Assembly: GCA_900299205.1 (NCBI GenBank)
Contig: OMIW01000186.1
Location: 1-17,643 of the forward strand
Direction: 5' to 3'
Length of the DNA stretch: 17,643 bases
Source: Pseudomonadota bacterium
GTDB taxonomy: Bacteria > Bdellovibrionota_C > UBA2361 > OMIW01
The notes below the pieces were generated by a model. The model worked only from the letters and a program-made list of their open reading frames with translations, did not search any database and was not told where the DNA came from. Of this stretch, positions 7,664-14,624 are shown one piece after another (within the stretch, counting starts at the first letter, position 1; each line of letters starts with the position of its first letter). The translations under genes and the position numbers were made by a program.

Positions 7664-8371
7664 CTACCCCCGCACCAACCCCCCTCCGGGCACCATCTCG
7701 AGAACCTGGTCCATGCGGGCTGCCAACTCACGGCTGTGGGTTACGACCACGGTGAGATTTCCCTGTTCGCGGCATACTTCGAGCAGGAGCGATGATACTT
7801 CGTCGCCGGTGGTGATATCGAGGCTGCCGGTCGGTTCGTCGGCGAGGAGGATGCTGGGGCGGGTGACGAGGGCGCGCGCGAGGGCCACTCGTTGGGCTTC
7901 GCCACCGGAGAGCGCTGCCGGGCGGTGTGTGAGTCTGTCAGCAAGCCCAACACGACTGAGCAGTTCGCGTGCTTCCCCGAGGGCGCGAGCGCGACTTTTG
8001 CCCGCAATAATCAGCGGCATAGCAACGTTTTCCGCAGCGGTGAACTCGGGGAGAAGGTGGTGAAACTGAAAGACGAACCCCACGTGCGCACCACGGAATA
8101 CGGCGCGGTCATCGCCGGATAGCTTGGTAACATCGGTGCCATCTAGAATAATTCGCCCAGCGGTTGGAACATCAAGTGCGCCGAGGAGATGCAACATCGT
8201 GCTTTTGCCGATACCAGAGCGTCCGACGATCGCGCATGTCCCACTGACCGGAAAGGTGAAGGAAACCTTGTCAAGGATCGTTAGGGTGCGCTCTGCGTCG
8301 AGATACTGCTTGGTCACCCCCTCAAGAACTATCCGGCCATGCCTGCTTTCCTCTTGCCCGATGCTACTCAT
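7664..8371 (-). CDS. lolD: Lipoprotein-releasing ABC transporter ATP-binding protein LolD
   Basis: LolD is the cytoplasmic ATPase that powers extraction of lipoproteins from the inner membrane by the LolC/E permease. Motifs are Walker A GRSGIGKST (50-58), Q-loop region VGFVFQFHHLLPEFTAAENV (97-116), signature LSGGEAQRVALARAL (155-169), Walker B ILLADEPTGSLD (174-185) and H-loop VVTH (His212). QFHHLLPEF is characteristic of LolD rather than of MacB or FtsE. The signature reads LSGGEAQ where LSGGERQ is more usual. The ATG at 8371 follows GGAGG nine bases upstream and overlaps the stop of the permease gene by 8 nt (ATGAGTAG), which argues for coupled translation. Length is 235 residues, as expected. 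It is the last gene of the lysS-lolC-lolD unit. Confidence 0.95.
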   Translation of the reverse strand: MSSIGQEESRHGRIVLEGVTKQYLDAERTLTILDKVSFTFPVSGTCAIVGRSGIGKSTMLHLLGALDVPTAGRIILDGTDVTKLSGDDRAVFRGAHVGFVFQFHHLLPEFTAAENVAMPLIIAGKSRARALGEARELLSRVGLADRLTHRPAALSGGEAQRVALARALVTRPSILLADEPTGSLDITTGDEVSSLLLEVCREQGNLTVVVTHSRELAARMDQVLEMVPGGGLVRG

Positions 8372-9711
8372 GTCGGAGTACCTCCGCTGGCTCAAATCGG
8401 CTCGCTCGCCGCGCTGGATAGATTGTCGCTACACAACATATCAGGAATGCAGCCACTCCTACCGCGATGAAGTTAACCGGGTCAATATGTATGGGGAGTG
8501 ATGACATCTGAAAAATTCGCTCATCAATCGGGAATCGATACCATTGGAGCCCTCGACACAAGCCATATCCCCCGGCGAGGCCGACCGAAACTCCGATTAC
8601 CCCGATGATCGCACCCTGAGCGCGAAATATATTTCCGATAGCTGCGGTTCGTGCTCCGAGCGTTTTCATGATCGCGATGTCGCGCCGCTTCTCTATCACG
8701 ACCATTACGAGCGAGCTGATGATCGAAAAACTCGCCATGACGATAATCAGGAGAAGGACGATAAAGTAGACCTTTTTTTCAAGAGCGAGGGCCTCAAAGA
8801 ACGCCTGATTGCTCTGGGTCCAATCCTGGACGAGGAACCCTCCGCTGGTGCCACCGAGGGCCGCGAGGATCTTTTGCGCCATCGTCGTGGCATCATCAAG
8901 ATGGCGCACTCGAACTTCAAGCCCTGATACCGCACTTCCCATCTGAAAAAATGTCTGAGCATCCGAAAGGCTGACATAGGCGAGACCGGATTCGTACTCG
9001 GCGAGCCCAGAGTGATAAATACTGGTCACCTGAAACCGGCGGAATTTAGGGACGAGTCCGAATGGGGAGGATGAGACCTGGGGCGACAACACCGAAACGG
9101 TCGTCCCGGGGGTTATGCCGTGGGTTCGGGCGAGGGTTTCTCCGATAACTATGCTCGGGATTGAGGCGGTATCCGCCTCCCCATTGGGAAGGGTCACCTC
9201 GATTGGGCGTCGTTCAATCGCATCGGAAAAGCTCTGTTTACCCCGTAAATACCCAGTCACCTGGTCGGCCGCCGCTCCGTGCCGTTCAAGTCCCCGTATG
9301 ATGATGCCGGTTGCTCTCTCCCCCGCCCGAAGTAACCCCTGGTGGCTGGTGTACGCGACGACCGAGGCAACGCCTGGTTGTGCGCTGATCATCTCTTTTA
9401 TCCGCTGCCAATCGCCAATAGCTCCATCTCGGTGTCGCACGACGATGTGGGCATCGGCCCCGAGAATCTTCTCCTTCAAGGTAACCTGAAATCCCAGTCA
9501 TTACCGCCATGACGACGGTAATCGTAATTACCCCAATTGCCACCCCGAGGATCGATATCGCGGTGATGATAGTCACGGCTGCATCGGTGCGACGAGACCA
9601 TAAATACCGTGACGCGATGAGTCGGGAGAATCGGAGAGATGCAATCAAAGAGGACGGTCGATCGATCACCGAAGCGTCAGCCGCAGAGCGCGATGTACGA
9701 GAGGGGGGCAT
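8364..9711 (-). pseudogene. lolC: LolC/LolE-type lipoprotein-releasing permease, split by a one-base frameshift
   Basis: This is the membrane subunit that takes outer-membrane lipoproteins from the inner membrane, paired with lolD. The N-terminal part, read from the ATG at 9711, has LIASRYLWSRR and one membrane segment (about residues 46-70) ending in VVMAVMTG. The family then normally has a GFQ-like turn. Here the frame must slip by one base near 9489-9492 to continue as VTLKEKILGADAHIVV. Removing one A, or one T of the TTT, restores T-G-F-Q-V-T-L-K or T-G-I-Q-V-T-L-K. The rest holds a periplasmic domain and three C-terminal membrane segments around SSLVMVVIEKRRDIAIMKTLG. Repaired length is about 448 residues. 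The second half is otherwise intact and lolD overlaps it correctly. A sequencing error is therefore at least as likely as a true pseudogene. LolC versus LolE cannot be decided; only one permease is present. Confidence 0.85.
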
Positions 9712-9798
9712 GGCGAAGGCTCACTTTGAAGGCAAGGGGGGCGAATGGTGGTAAAGAGTACCAAGGAGCAGGAAAAATGGGAAATCCGCGAGATTACG

Positions 9799-11307
9799 TT
9801 ATTCCTCAGGGACGGCCTCTTCAGTGTCCCCCCCCCCTCCCGCCTCTGGCTTCATCTGCGGGAAGAGTAACACCTCTCGGATCGAGGGTGCATCGGTGAG
9901 AAGCATCGTCAATCGATCAATACCCATCCCGTCTCCAGCGGTCGGGGGAAGCCCCGACTCGAGAGCCCGCAAGAAATCTTCATCGAGATCGAACGCCTCG
10001 TGATCCCCCGCCGCTTTCCGCGCCGCTTGCTCCTCGAACCGCCGTCGCTGGTCGACGGGATCGTTAAGCTCAGAATATCCGTTGGCAACCTCCATCCCTG
10101 CGATAATCAGCTCGTACCGGTCGCACACAGACGGATCGGCATCGCTCCGCCGGGCGAGCGGGCTGATGCTTGCGGGATGGTGGGTAATAAAAACCGGATC
10201 GATGAGCCGGGGTTCGACCAGCGCTCCCCAGAGCGCTTCGACGACCTTTCCGACATCATCTGAATCCACCAGTCCGACCCGATGATGCGCCGCGATTCGG
10301 TGCAACGTAGGAAGGTCGCGAACATCCTCTGTTCGGGGGACCTCACCGACCTCGTACAGCGAATCGTGCATCGAGAGCCGTCGAAAGGGGCGCGCCAGCG
10401 AAATCGTCTTCCCCTGATACGTGATCGAGTCCCCTCCGCCCAGCTCGCTAACGAGGCTCGAGAGAAGCTCCTCAATCAGGTTCATATGATCCTCAAAGGT
10501 CGCAAATGCCTCGTAAAGCTCTATCATCGTGAATTCTGGGTTGTGCTTCTTGGAGAGCCCTTCATTCCTGAAACATCTTCCGAGCTCGTACACTCGTTCA
10601 AGCCCTCCGACGACGAGTTTTTTGAGGGGAAGCTCGAGCGCTATCCGCATAAACATGTCGATCCCGAGGCTGTTGTGATGGGTCGCAAAGGGACGGGCGA
10701 TAGTGCCCCCTGCAACGCTTTGCAAGACCGGGGTTTCTACTTCGAGGAAGTCACGAGCATCAAGAAACGCGCGTATGTGCCGGATTATCTGCGCACGCTT
10801 TCGGAAAAGATCTCGCACATCTGGGTGTGAAATGAGATCAAGGTGACGATGGCGATATCGAGCCTCAACGTCAGTGAGGCCGTGCCATTTTTCGGGGGGA
10901 GGAACCAAACATTTTACGAGCATCCGAAACGAATCAACGTGGAGGGTTGTTTCTCCGGTCTTAGTCACGAAAAGATACCCTCGCGCCTCGATGATATCCC
11001 CCATGTCGAGCTCTTTGACGGCTCGATACTGCTCCTCGCCGATAACATCCTGGCGGAGGTATAGCTGCAGTTTTCCCTTCATGTCGAGGATGTGGCAGAA
11101 GCTCGCCTTCCCCATCTGCCGAAACAGAACAACCCGCCCTGCCACGGTAAACCGTTCACCACACTCCGGGGGCTCGGCAACCGGATGCCCGAGAACTTCA
11201 GTCGTTAATAGACGGCCCTCGAGCTCATTCGGAAAGAGAAATCCCTCATCACGCATTGCAGCGAGTTTTGCGAGCCGCACCTGTTCCTGTTCTGATCGTT
11301 CTGACAT
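9799..11307 (-). CDS. lysS: Lysyl-tRNA synthetase, class II
   Basis: LysRS charges tRNA-Lys with lysine in the cytosol. The N-terminal OB-fold anticodon-binding domain spans about residues 50-130 (FTVAGRVVLFRQMGKASFCH region). The class II catalytic core follows: motif 1 IRAFLDARDFLEVETPVLQ (178-196), GGTIARPFATHHNSLGIDMF, motif 2 RCFRNEGLSKKHNPEFTMIE (244-263) and motif 3 GMGIDRLTMLL (460-470). The loop usually written RIAPELYLKRL is RIALELPLKKL. Length is 502 residues, normal for the family. The C-terminus goes beyond the usual FPQMKPE end with a Gly/Glu tail encoded through ten consecutive G. The ATG at 11307 has a weak AGGT site. It heads a lysS-lolC-lolD unit, 87 nt before the permease start. 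It has a perfect TATAAT about 78 nt upstream. Confidence 0.97.
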   Translation of the reverse strand: MSERSEQEQVRLAKLAAMRDEGFLFPNELEGRLLTTEVLGHPVAEPPECGERFTVAGRVVLFRQMGKASFCHILDMKGKLQLYLRQDVIGEEQYRAVKELDMGDIIEARGYLFVTKTGETTLHVDSFRMLVKCLVPPPEKWHGLTDVEARYRHRHLDLISHPDVRDLFRKRAQIIRHIRAFLDARDFLEVETPVLQSVAGGTIARPFATHHNSLGIDMFMRIALELPLKKLVVGGLERVYELGRCFRNEGLSKKHNPEFTMIELYEAFATFEDHMNLIEELLSSLVSELGGGDSITYQGKTISLARPFRRLSMHDSLYEVGEVPRTEDVRDLPTLHRIAAHHRVGLVDSDDVGKVVEALWGALVEPRLIDPVFITHHPASISPLARRSDADPSVCDRYELIIAGMEVANGYSELNDPVDQRRRFEEQAARKAAGDHEAFDLDEDFLRALESGLPPTAGDGMGIDRLTMLLTDAPSIREVLLFPQMKPEAGGGGDTEEAVPEE

Positions 11308-11384
11308 CGGGGTACCTGTGGATGAGGATTGAGCCGTTTAGATCACGGCGGTTTGGCGGAGGGCATTAAAGGGTTCCCAACCGA

Positions 11385-11390
11385 ATTATA
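11385..11390 (-). promoter_or_regulatory. Candidate -10 element for lysS
   Basis: A perfect TATAAT is read on the minus strand at 11390-11385, giving a start near 11378 and a leader of about 70 nt before lysS. The sequence 17 nt upstream (TCTTTA) matches the -35 consensus poorly, so this would be an activator-dependent or weak promoter, or chance. The surrounding 11308-11491 interval has no other recognisable element. Confidence 0.4.
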
Positions 11391-11491
11391 TGCGCTCGGA
11401 GAGTTCCTAAAGAATCACAAGGATTTTTCAGGATCGACTAATGAACCGAAGATCGGGATGAGTATCGTCCGGTGAACCGGGCAACTAGCTG

Positions 11492-12196
11492 CTACGATTC
11501 GCCCTCTGCACGACCCTTTGAGGATTCAGCAGTTACATCTGTTCCCTGTCCCGCTTCATGAGTCTGCTCAACTTCGGGAATCATAACGGGAGGCGGTTCC
11601 AAATGCGAGACATCGTCCATAAATAAACATCGCCATGGACCATCAGCCTCATCCCGGGCTATCGCCGTGAGCCCAGCATGAGATGATTGAAGGAGATCCC
11701 AATTTTCATCCGGAACATCGAACATATCGGCGAGAAGCTGCCGATTCCAATGCGAATGGCCGACGATCAGAAGTCGAGCCCCCATCGGGAGTGAGTCAAG
11801 GGTCAGGATGAAGTCACGGGTCCGCTGCTGGACATCGGCTCGGGACTCCCCCTCCTCAGGGACCAGCTCCTCCTGCTTCTCCCGCCACAACCTTTCCCGC
11901 TGGATTCGCCACACCATCTCGGAGGTGCCTTCCAGTTTGCCATAGTGACGTTCTCGAAGGATCTCACTCTCAAATGGAGGCAAGTTTCGCCCCTCTAGGA
12001 GTATCGTGGCAGTTTGTCGGGCCCGGCCAAGGTCGCTTGATATTGCATGCGTTAACGGCTCATCTTTTAGCCTATCACGGAGCAGTTCGACCTGTTCAAT
12101 ACCCTTGCCGGTCAGAGGTGAGTCAGACCACCCCTGCAGAAGACCTCGAACATTGAGTTCGGTTTCGCCATGCCGCACCAAAAGAATCCCGATCAC
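11492..12196 (-). CDS. Histidine phosphatase / phosphoglycerate mutase-like protein
   Basis: This belongs to the histidine phosphatase superfamily, whose members transfer or remove phosphate through a phosphohistidine. Seen are the catalytic LLVRHGETELN motif (His9), the second phosphate-binding arginine in SSDLGRARQTA (Arg58), the acid in LRERHYGKLEG (Glu82 region) and the second histidine in IVGHSHWNRQLL (His147). Substrate cannot be told; GpmB-, CobC- and general phosphatase-like members share these motifs. Residues 200-234 form a polar Pro/Glu/Ser tail not needed for the fold. I chose GTG at 12196 (234 residues) because AGGGAGAG lies six bases upstream and the protein then starts directly at the first beta strand; a GTG at 12211 is the alternative. 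A TATATA box lies just upstream, so it may have its own promoter. Confidence 0.88.
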   Translation of the reverse strand: MIGILLVRHGETELNVRGLLQGWSDSPLTGKGIEQVELLRDRLKDEPLTHAISSDLGRARQTATILLEGRNLPPFESEILRERHYGKLEGTSEMVWRIQRERLWREKQEELVPEEGESRADVQQRTRDFILTLDSLPMGARLLIVGHSHWNRQLLADMFDVPDENWDLLQSSHAGLTAIARDEADGPWRCLFMDDVSHLEPPPVMIPEVEQTHEAGQGTDVTAESSKGRAEGES

Positions 12197-12222
12197 GGCA
12201 CTCTCCCTCACTCGTCTTGTCT

Positions 12223-12263
12223 TATATAACGAAATGCCCCCTCGGGGTATTAGTTGTTACCCC
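12223..12263 (-). promoter_or_regulatory. Candidate promoter and overlapping inverted repeat upstream of the phosphatase gene
   Basis: On the minus strand TATATA (12228-12223) lies about 27 nt before the GTG at 12196. A perfect inverted repeat, GGGGTA (12244-12249) and TACCCC (12258-12263) around 8 nt, covers the place where a -35 box would be. No good -35 consensus is present. This could be a repressor or activator site, or simply a hairpin in the tail of the preceding transcript; it lacks a following T tract on either strand. Confidence 0.35.
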
Positions 12264-12332
12264 TATGATACTGATTGGGACCCAGGAGGCAACCGGCGAA
12301 ACTCACTCGGCTTCCTCTTGGTCGGGGCGCCA

Positions 12333-12755
12333 TTACATTTGGCCTTCGGAGGAGGCACTTCCCCCCGACGCACGTCGCTTCTCGAGAGTCCACTTTCTCT
12401 CGAGCCTTGTCAGCGCTCCGCCGTACGCCTGTTCAATCTGGTCAATAATCTGCGCAAGCACGAACTGAGCTTCTTCGCCGAGGAGATGAGGGCTTGGAAG
12501 CTGAGATAATATGCTGAAAGCGATCTCCCGCTCATCTACCAAATACTTGGCGGCGCGAGATAATTTGGTAGAGATGTCCAAGACATCAAAGACGACGTTA
12601 CAATCGATGGCGGTTCGGAACGAAGGGCCCAGTTCTTTCACAACGGAGTGGACAAGCGCTGGGAACACCTCCCCCGGATAGGTAGTAATACCGTAACACC
12701 ATCCCTCGACCTCGACGTTAAACACCTCGTCGTATCTGTCCCTTACCGGCAACAT
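12333..12755 (-). CDS. Unrecognised 140-residue soluble protein
   Basis: I do not recognise this protein. It has no signal peptide or membrane span and is predicted soluble. Residues 1-60 alternate short strands and turns (EVFNVEVEGWCYGITTYPG). Residues 60-125 look helical (LSRAAKYLVDEREIAFSIL; EAQFVLAQIIDQIEQAYG). The last 15 residues are Ser/Gly/Glu-rich and probably disordered. The ATG at 12755 has AAGGA nine bases upstream. The gene lies between the coiled-coil protein gene (126 nt upstream) and the phosphatase gene (136 nt downstream), all on the minus strand. They may be loosely linked, but the spacers are too long to claim an operon. It is a plausible gene because of frame length, ribosome site and protein-like composition. 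No function can be given. Confidence 0.65.
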   Translation of the reverse strand: MLPVRDRYDEVFNVEVEGWCYGITTYPGEVFPALVHSVVKELGPSFRTAIDCNVVFDVLDISTKLSRAAKYLVDEREIAFSILSQLPSPHLLGEEAQFVLAQIIDQIEQAYGGALTRLERKWTLEKRRASGGSASSEGQM

Positions 12756-12881
12756 ACTTACTTGTCCTTCTTTCGATCGTTATTAATCCACAAATATCGT
12801 TTCTGTTCTCCCTCAAGCGGGGGTTGCAATCCTCGCTTTGAGGTCACGCCAACTCACGGCACTTCACAACTTAGCTTGCCG

Positions 12882-14126
12882 CTAATTCATAAAGTTCCAG
12901 AGCGCATCCCGACATCCCTCTGCGATAGCCTCCTCGGTTGGGGTTCGCGCTCGTCGCAATGAAGGGGGAACTCCCAAATCCGAAAATCCCCTATCTCGAA
13001 GCCCCCGAGCGATGACCGCTCGCGCAAGTTCGGTCACCGTGAATAGAATCAACGCATCCTCTCCATATCGCTGCCGAATCTCTCCGAGCTGCCGATTCAT
13101 GGCGATATCGAAGAACTTCAGAAGGACGGGGTCCTGAATAAATTCAAGGATGTTAACCTGATCTATACCGACCCCTTCCCCGAGGATCTCCTCGAGACTA
13201 ACCAGAGAACCGTCGGGTCGCCGTTTCCTTACCCGACGGCGGCGTTCACCGTCCATAAACTCGAGGAACTCATCGTCCTGAGGGGTCGGTTCGGCCGACG
13301 TGCCTGCAGTCGCGGTCGCCTCTTCGGGATCTACTCCCGGGTCGAAGCCGTCGCGAGGAGTTCCATCGGCACCGCGACCTGCCTCCCCGACCCGCTCAGA
13401 GGAATTCCTTCCCCCACCGGAAGGTTGATTTGCATCGGCAAGGGTAGTTTCAGTTTTTTCATCAGCGGTCTCGTATTCCGCCCCCTCTGCAAATGCCCCC
13501 TGGCGCGCCGAACCATCCCTTGCGCGGAGCCCCTGCGCCTGTTGATTGGCGGCCGTCGAATTTATTGATTTGGTGATGTCCTCTTCCTGCTTTTCCCGCC
13601 GCTGGTTCGCCTCAGCCTGCTTTTTTTGCTCATTCTGGGCCTGTTGGGCCCGTTTTGACGCAAGACGACGACTCGCCTGACGTGCCTTTACCTCTTGTTG
13701 GGCGATATCGGCCTCTTTTTTCCCCAGTTCGAGGAGCTTCTTCGCGGCATCCTTCGTGTCTTTTAGAAGCCCCTGATCAACCCCCGATTTTGACATTGCT
13801 TTATCGCATGCCGAGATGAGGCTCATGAGGTCGGCTCCCCGCTGAATGTGATCGGGCTGCTCCAGTGCCGCCTCTAGAATCTTCCGCGGCTCCTCGTATC
13901 GTTTGTCCCCCGATGCTTTCTCCTCGAACCGCTGACGCACGTCGTCGAATCTGTCCGCAGTTTCACCGATATCTCTCTGCAGCTGTTCTGCGTCGGGTCG
14001 CTGGTACGCCGCTTCGAGGCTCGACCGGAGCTCCTTGAGGTCCTGCTCCTGCTGCTGTACCGATAGGTCACCCGCCTGTTGCGCCGGTTCCGAGGATTTG
14101 CCGCGAATTTTGTCAAAAAGGCCCAT
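12882..14126 (-). CDS. Unrecognised 414-residue protein with coiled coil, disordered linker and C-terminal helical domain
   Basis: I do not recognise this protein. It begins MGLFDKIRGK, a short amphipathic start seen in many peripheral membrane or scaffold proteins. Residues 12-185 are strongly helical and charged, with a likely coiled coil at about 110-185 (EVKARQASRRLASKRAQQAQ and a Lys/Gln/Glu-rich continuation). Residues 186-285 are Gly/Ala/Ser/Asp/Glu-rich and probably disordered. A very basic patch ERRRRVRKRRPDGS sits at 294-307. A compact domain (308-414) ends in DALWNFMN. There is no signal peptide or membrane span. I chose the ATG at 14126; an in-frame GTG at 14144 has a more distant G-rich upstream region. 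It has a candidate promoter of its own and is divergent from tRNA-Pro. The basic patch might bind nucleic acid or phospholipid, but that is inference. Confidence 0.78.
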   Translation of the reverse strand: MGLFDKIRGKSSEPAQQAGDLSVQQQEQDLKELRSSLEAAYQRPDAEQLQRDIGETADRFDDVRQRFEEKASGDKRYEEPRKILEAALEQPDHIQRGADLMSLISACDKAMSKSGVDQGLLKDTKDAAKKLLELGKKEADIAQQEVKARQASRRLASKRAQQAQNEQKKQAEANQRREKQEEDITKSINSTAANQQAQGLRARDGSARQGAFAEGAEYETADEKTETTLADANQPSGGGRNSSERVGEAGRGADGTPRDGFDPGVDPEEATATAGTSAEPTPQDDEFLEFMDGERRRRVRKRRPDGSLVSLEEILGEGVGIDQVNILEFIQDPVLLKFFDIAMNRQLGEIRQRYGEDALILFTVTELARAVIARGLRDRGFSDLGVPPSLRRARTPTEEAIAEGCRDALWNFMN

Positions 14127-14185
14127 CGCACTTCTCGCTATCACTGATAAGTCCCCCCCGCCTCAATGCCCAGCGGGTTACGATG

Positions 14186-14214
14186 ACATTACCACAGCAG
14201 CTTTTACTTCCCAA
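14186..14214 (-). promoter_or_regulatory. Candidate extended -10 promoter for the coiled-coil protein gene
   Basis: On the minus strand TTGGGA (14214-14209) and TAATGT (14191-14186) are 17 nt apart, and the -10 is preceded by TGG, an extended -10 pattern. It would give a leader of about 50 nt before the ATG at 14126. Assigned by consensus only. Confidence 0.35.
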
Positions 14215-14283
14215 TGTAGGGGGTTATGGATAATGCAAGTCCCCATGAGACTTTACTCCGAACGCTCGGATCGGGTCCCACCC

Positions 14284-14313
14284 TTGCCAACCCCCCCAGA
14301 AAACCGGTACCGT
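14284..14313 (+). promoter_or_regulatory. Candidate promoter for tRNA-Pro
   Basis: TTGCCA (14284-14289) and TACCGT (14308-14313) are separated by 18 nt containing seven consecutive C. The expected start near 14320 leaves a 5' leader of about seven nt before the tRNA, which is typical for a tRNA gene. The -10 is a poor match, so confidence is modest. Confidence 0.35.
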
Positions 14314-14326
14314 AGCGGCGTGTTAT

Positions 14327-14400
14327 CGGGGTGTAGCTCAGCCTGGCAGAGCGCACGGTTCGGGACCGTGAGGCCGGAGGTTCAAATCCTCTCACCCCGA
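14327..14400 (+). tRNA. tRNA-Pro (anticodon CGG)
   Basis: A complete cloverleaf can be drawn by hand. The acceptor stem CGGGGTG (14327-14333) pairs perfectly with CACCCCG (14393-14399), with discriminator A at 14400. The D stem is GCTC/GAGC. The anticodon stem CACGG/CCGTG holds the loop TTCGGGA with anticodon CGG (14361-14363). The variable loop is AGGCC. The T stem GGAGG/CCTCT (one G-U pair) holds the loop TTCAAAT. The C1-G72 pair and A73 are proline tRNA features. The CCA end is not encoded. It reads CCG codons and stands alone, divergent from the coiled-coil protein gene. Confidence 0.97.
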
Positions 14401-14414
14401 TACAGTCCTGTCGT

Positions 14415-14452
14415 GATACAGTATGCGCTTCCTCTGTATCGGTATATTTTGG
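14415..14452 (+). terminator. Probable terminator of the tRNA-Pro transcript
   Basis: GATACAG (14415-14421) and CTGTATC (14434-14440) form a perfect 7-bp stem around 12 nt. They are followed by a T-rich stretch (GGTATATTTTGGTTTTC). The stem is low in G+C and the T tract is interrupted, so efficiency is uncertain. The position 15 nt after the tRNA fits a terminator. The remaining bases to galE (about 14460-14624) hold a few short hairpins but no convincing promoter or gene. Confidence 0.45.
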
Positions 14453-14624
14453 TTTTCATCGGCGAATTTTTGAGAGCCCACTTCTGGGTTGTGGTTGCCA
14501 GGCCACCTCTTGATCGCTCCGTGCCGCCTTTTTTCGAGGGTTTGTCGGCGTCCTCGCCTCAGGGCACCGTACTGTCCCACCCCCATTTGTTCGCAGCTTC
14601 CGCCTTTCCTAAAAGAGGTCCCGC

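Noticed and set aside
7501-7731. 76-residue minus-strand frame after lolD
   Set aside because: It starts inside lolD in another frame and continues into the AT-rich spacer; no ribosome site and unlikely composition.
9286-9711. Separate 141-residue protein upstream of the permease
   Set aside because: Its first 73 residues are the missing N-terminus and membrane segment of the permease; the remainder is out-of-frame translation after a one-base shift.
12333-12755. Third member of the putative paralogous pair, from a shared LPSP motif
   Set aside because: Only LPSP followed by a helix is shared; the other blocks are absent, so this is most likely chance.
14327-14442. tRNA-Pro as an integration (att) site
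   Set aside because: No integrase, phage or transposase gene is nearby, and the flanking repeats are short and explained by a terminator stem.
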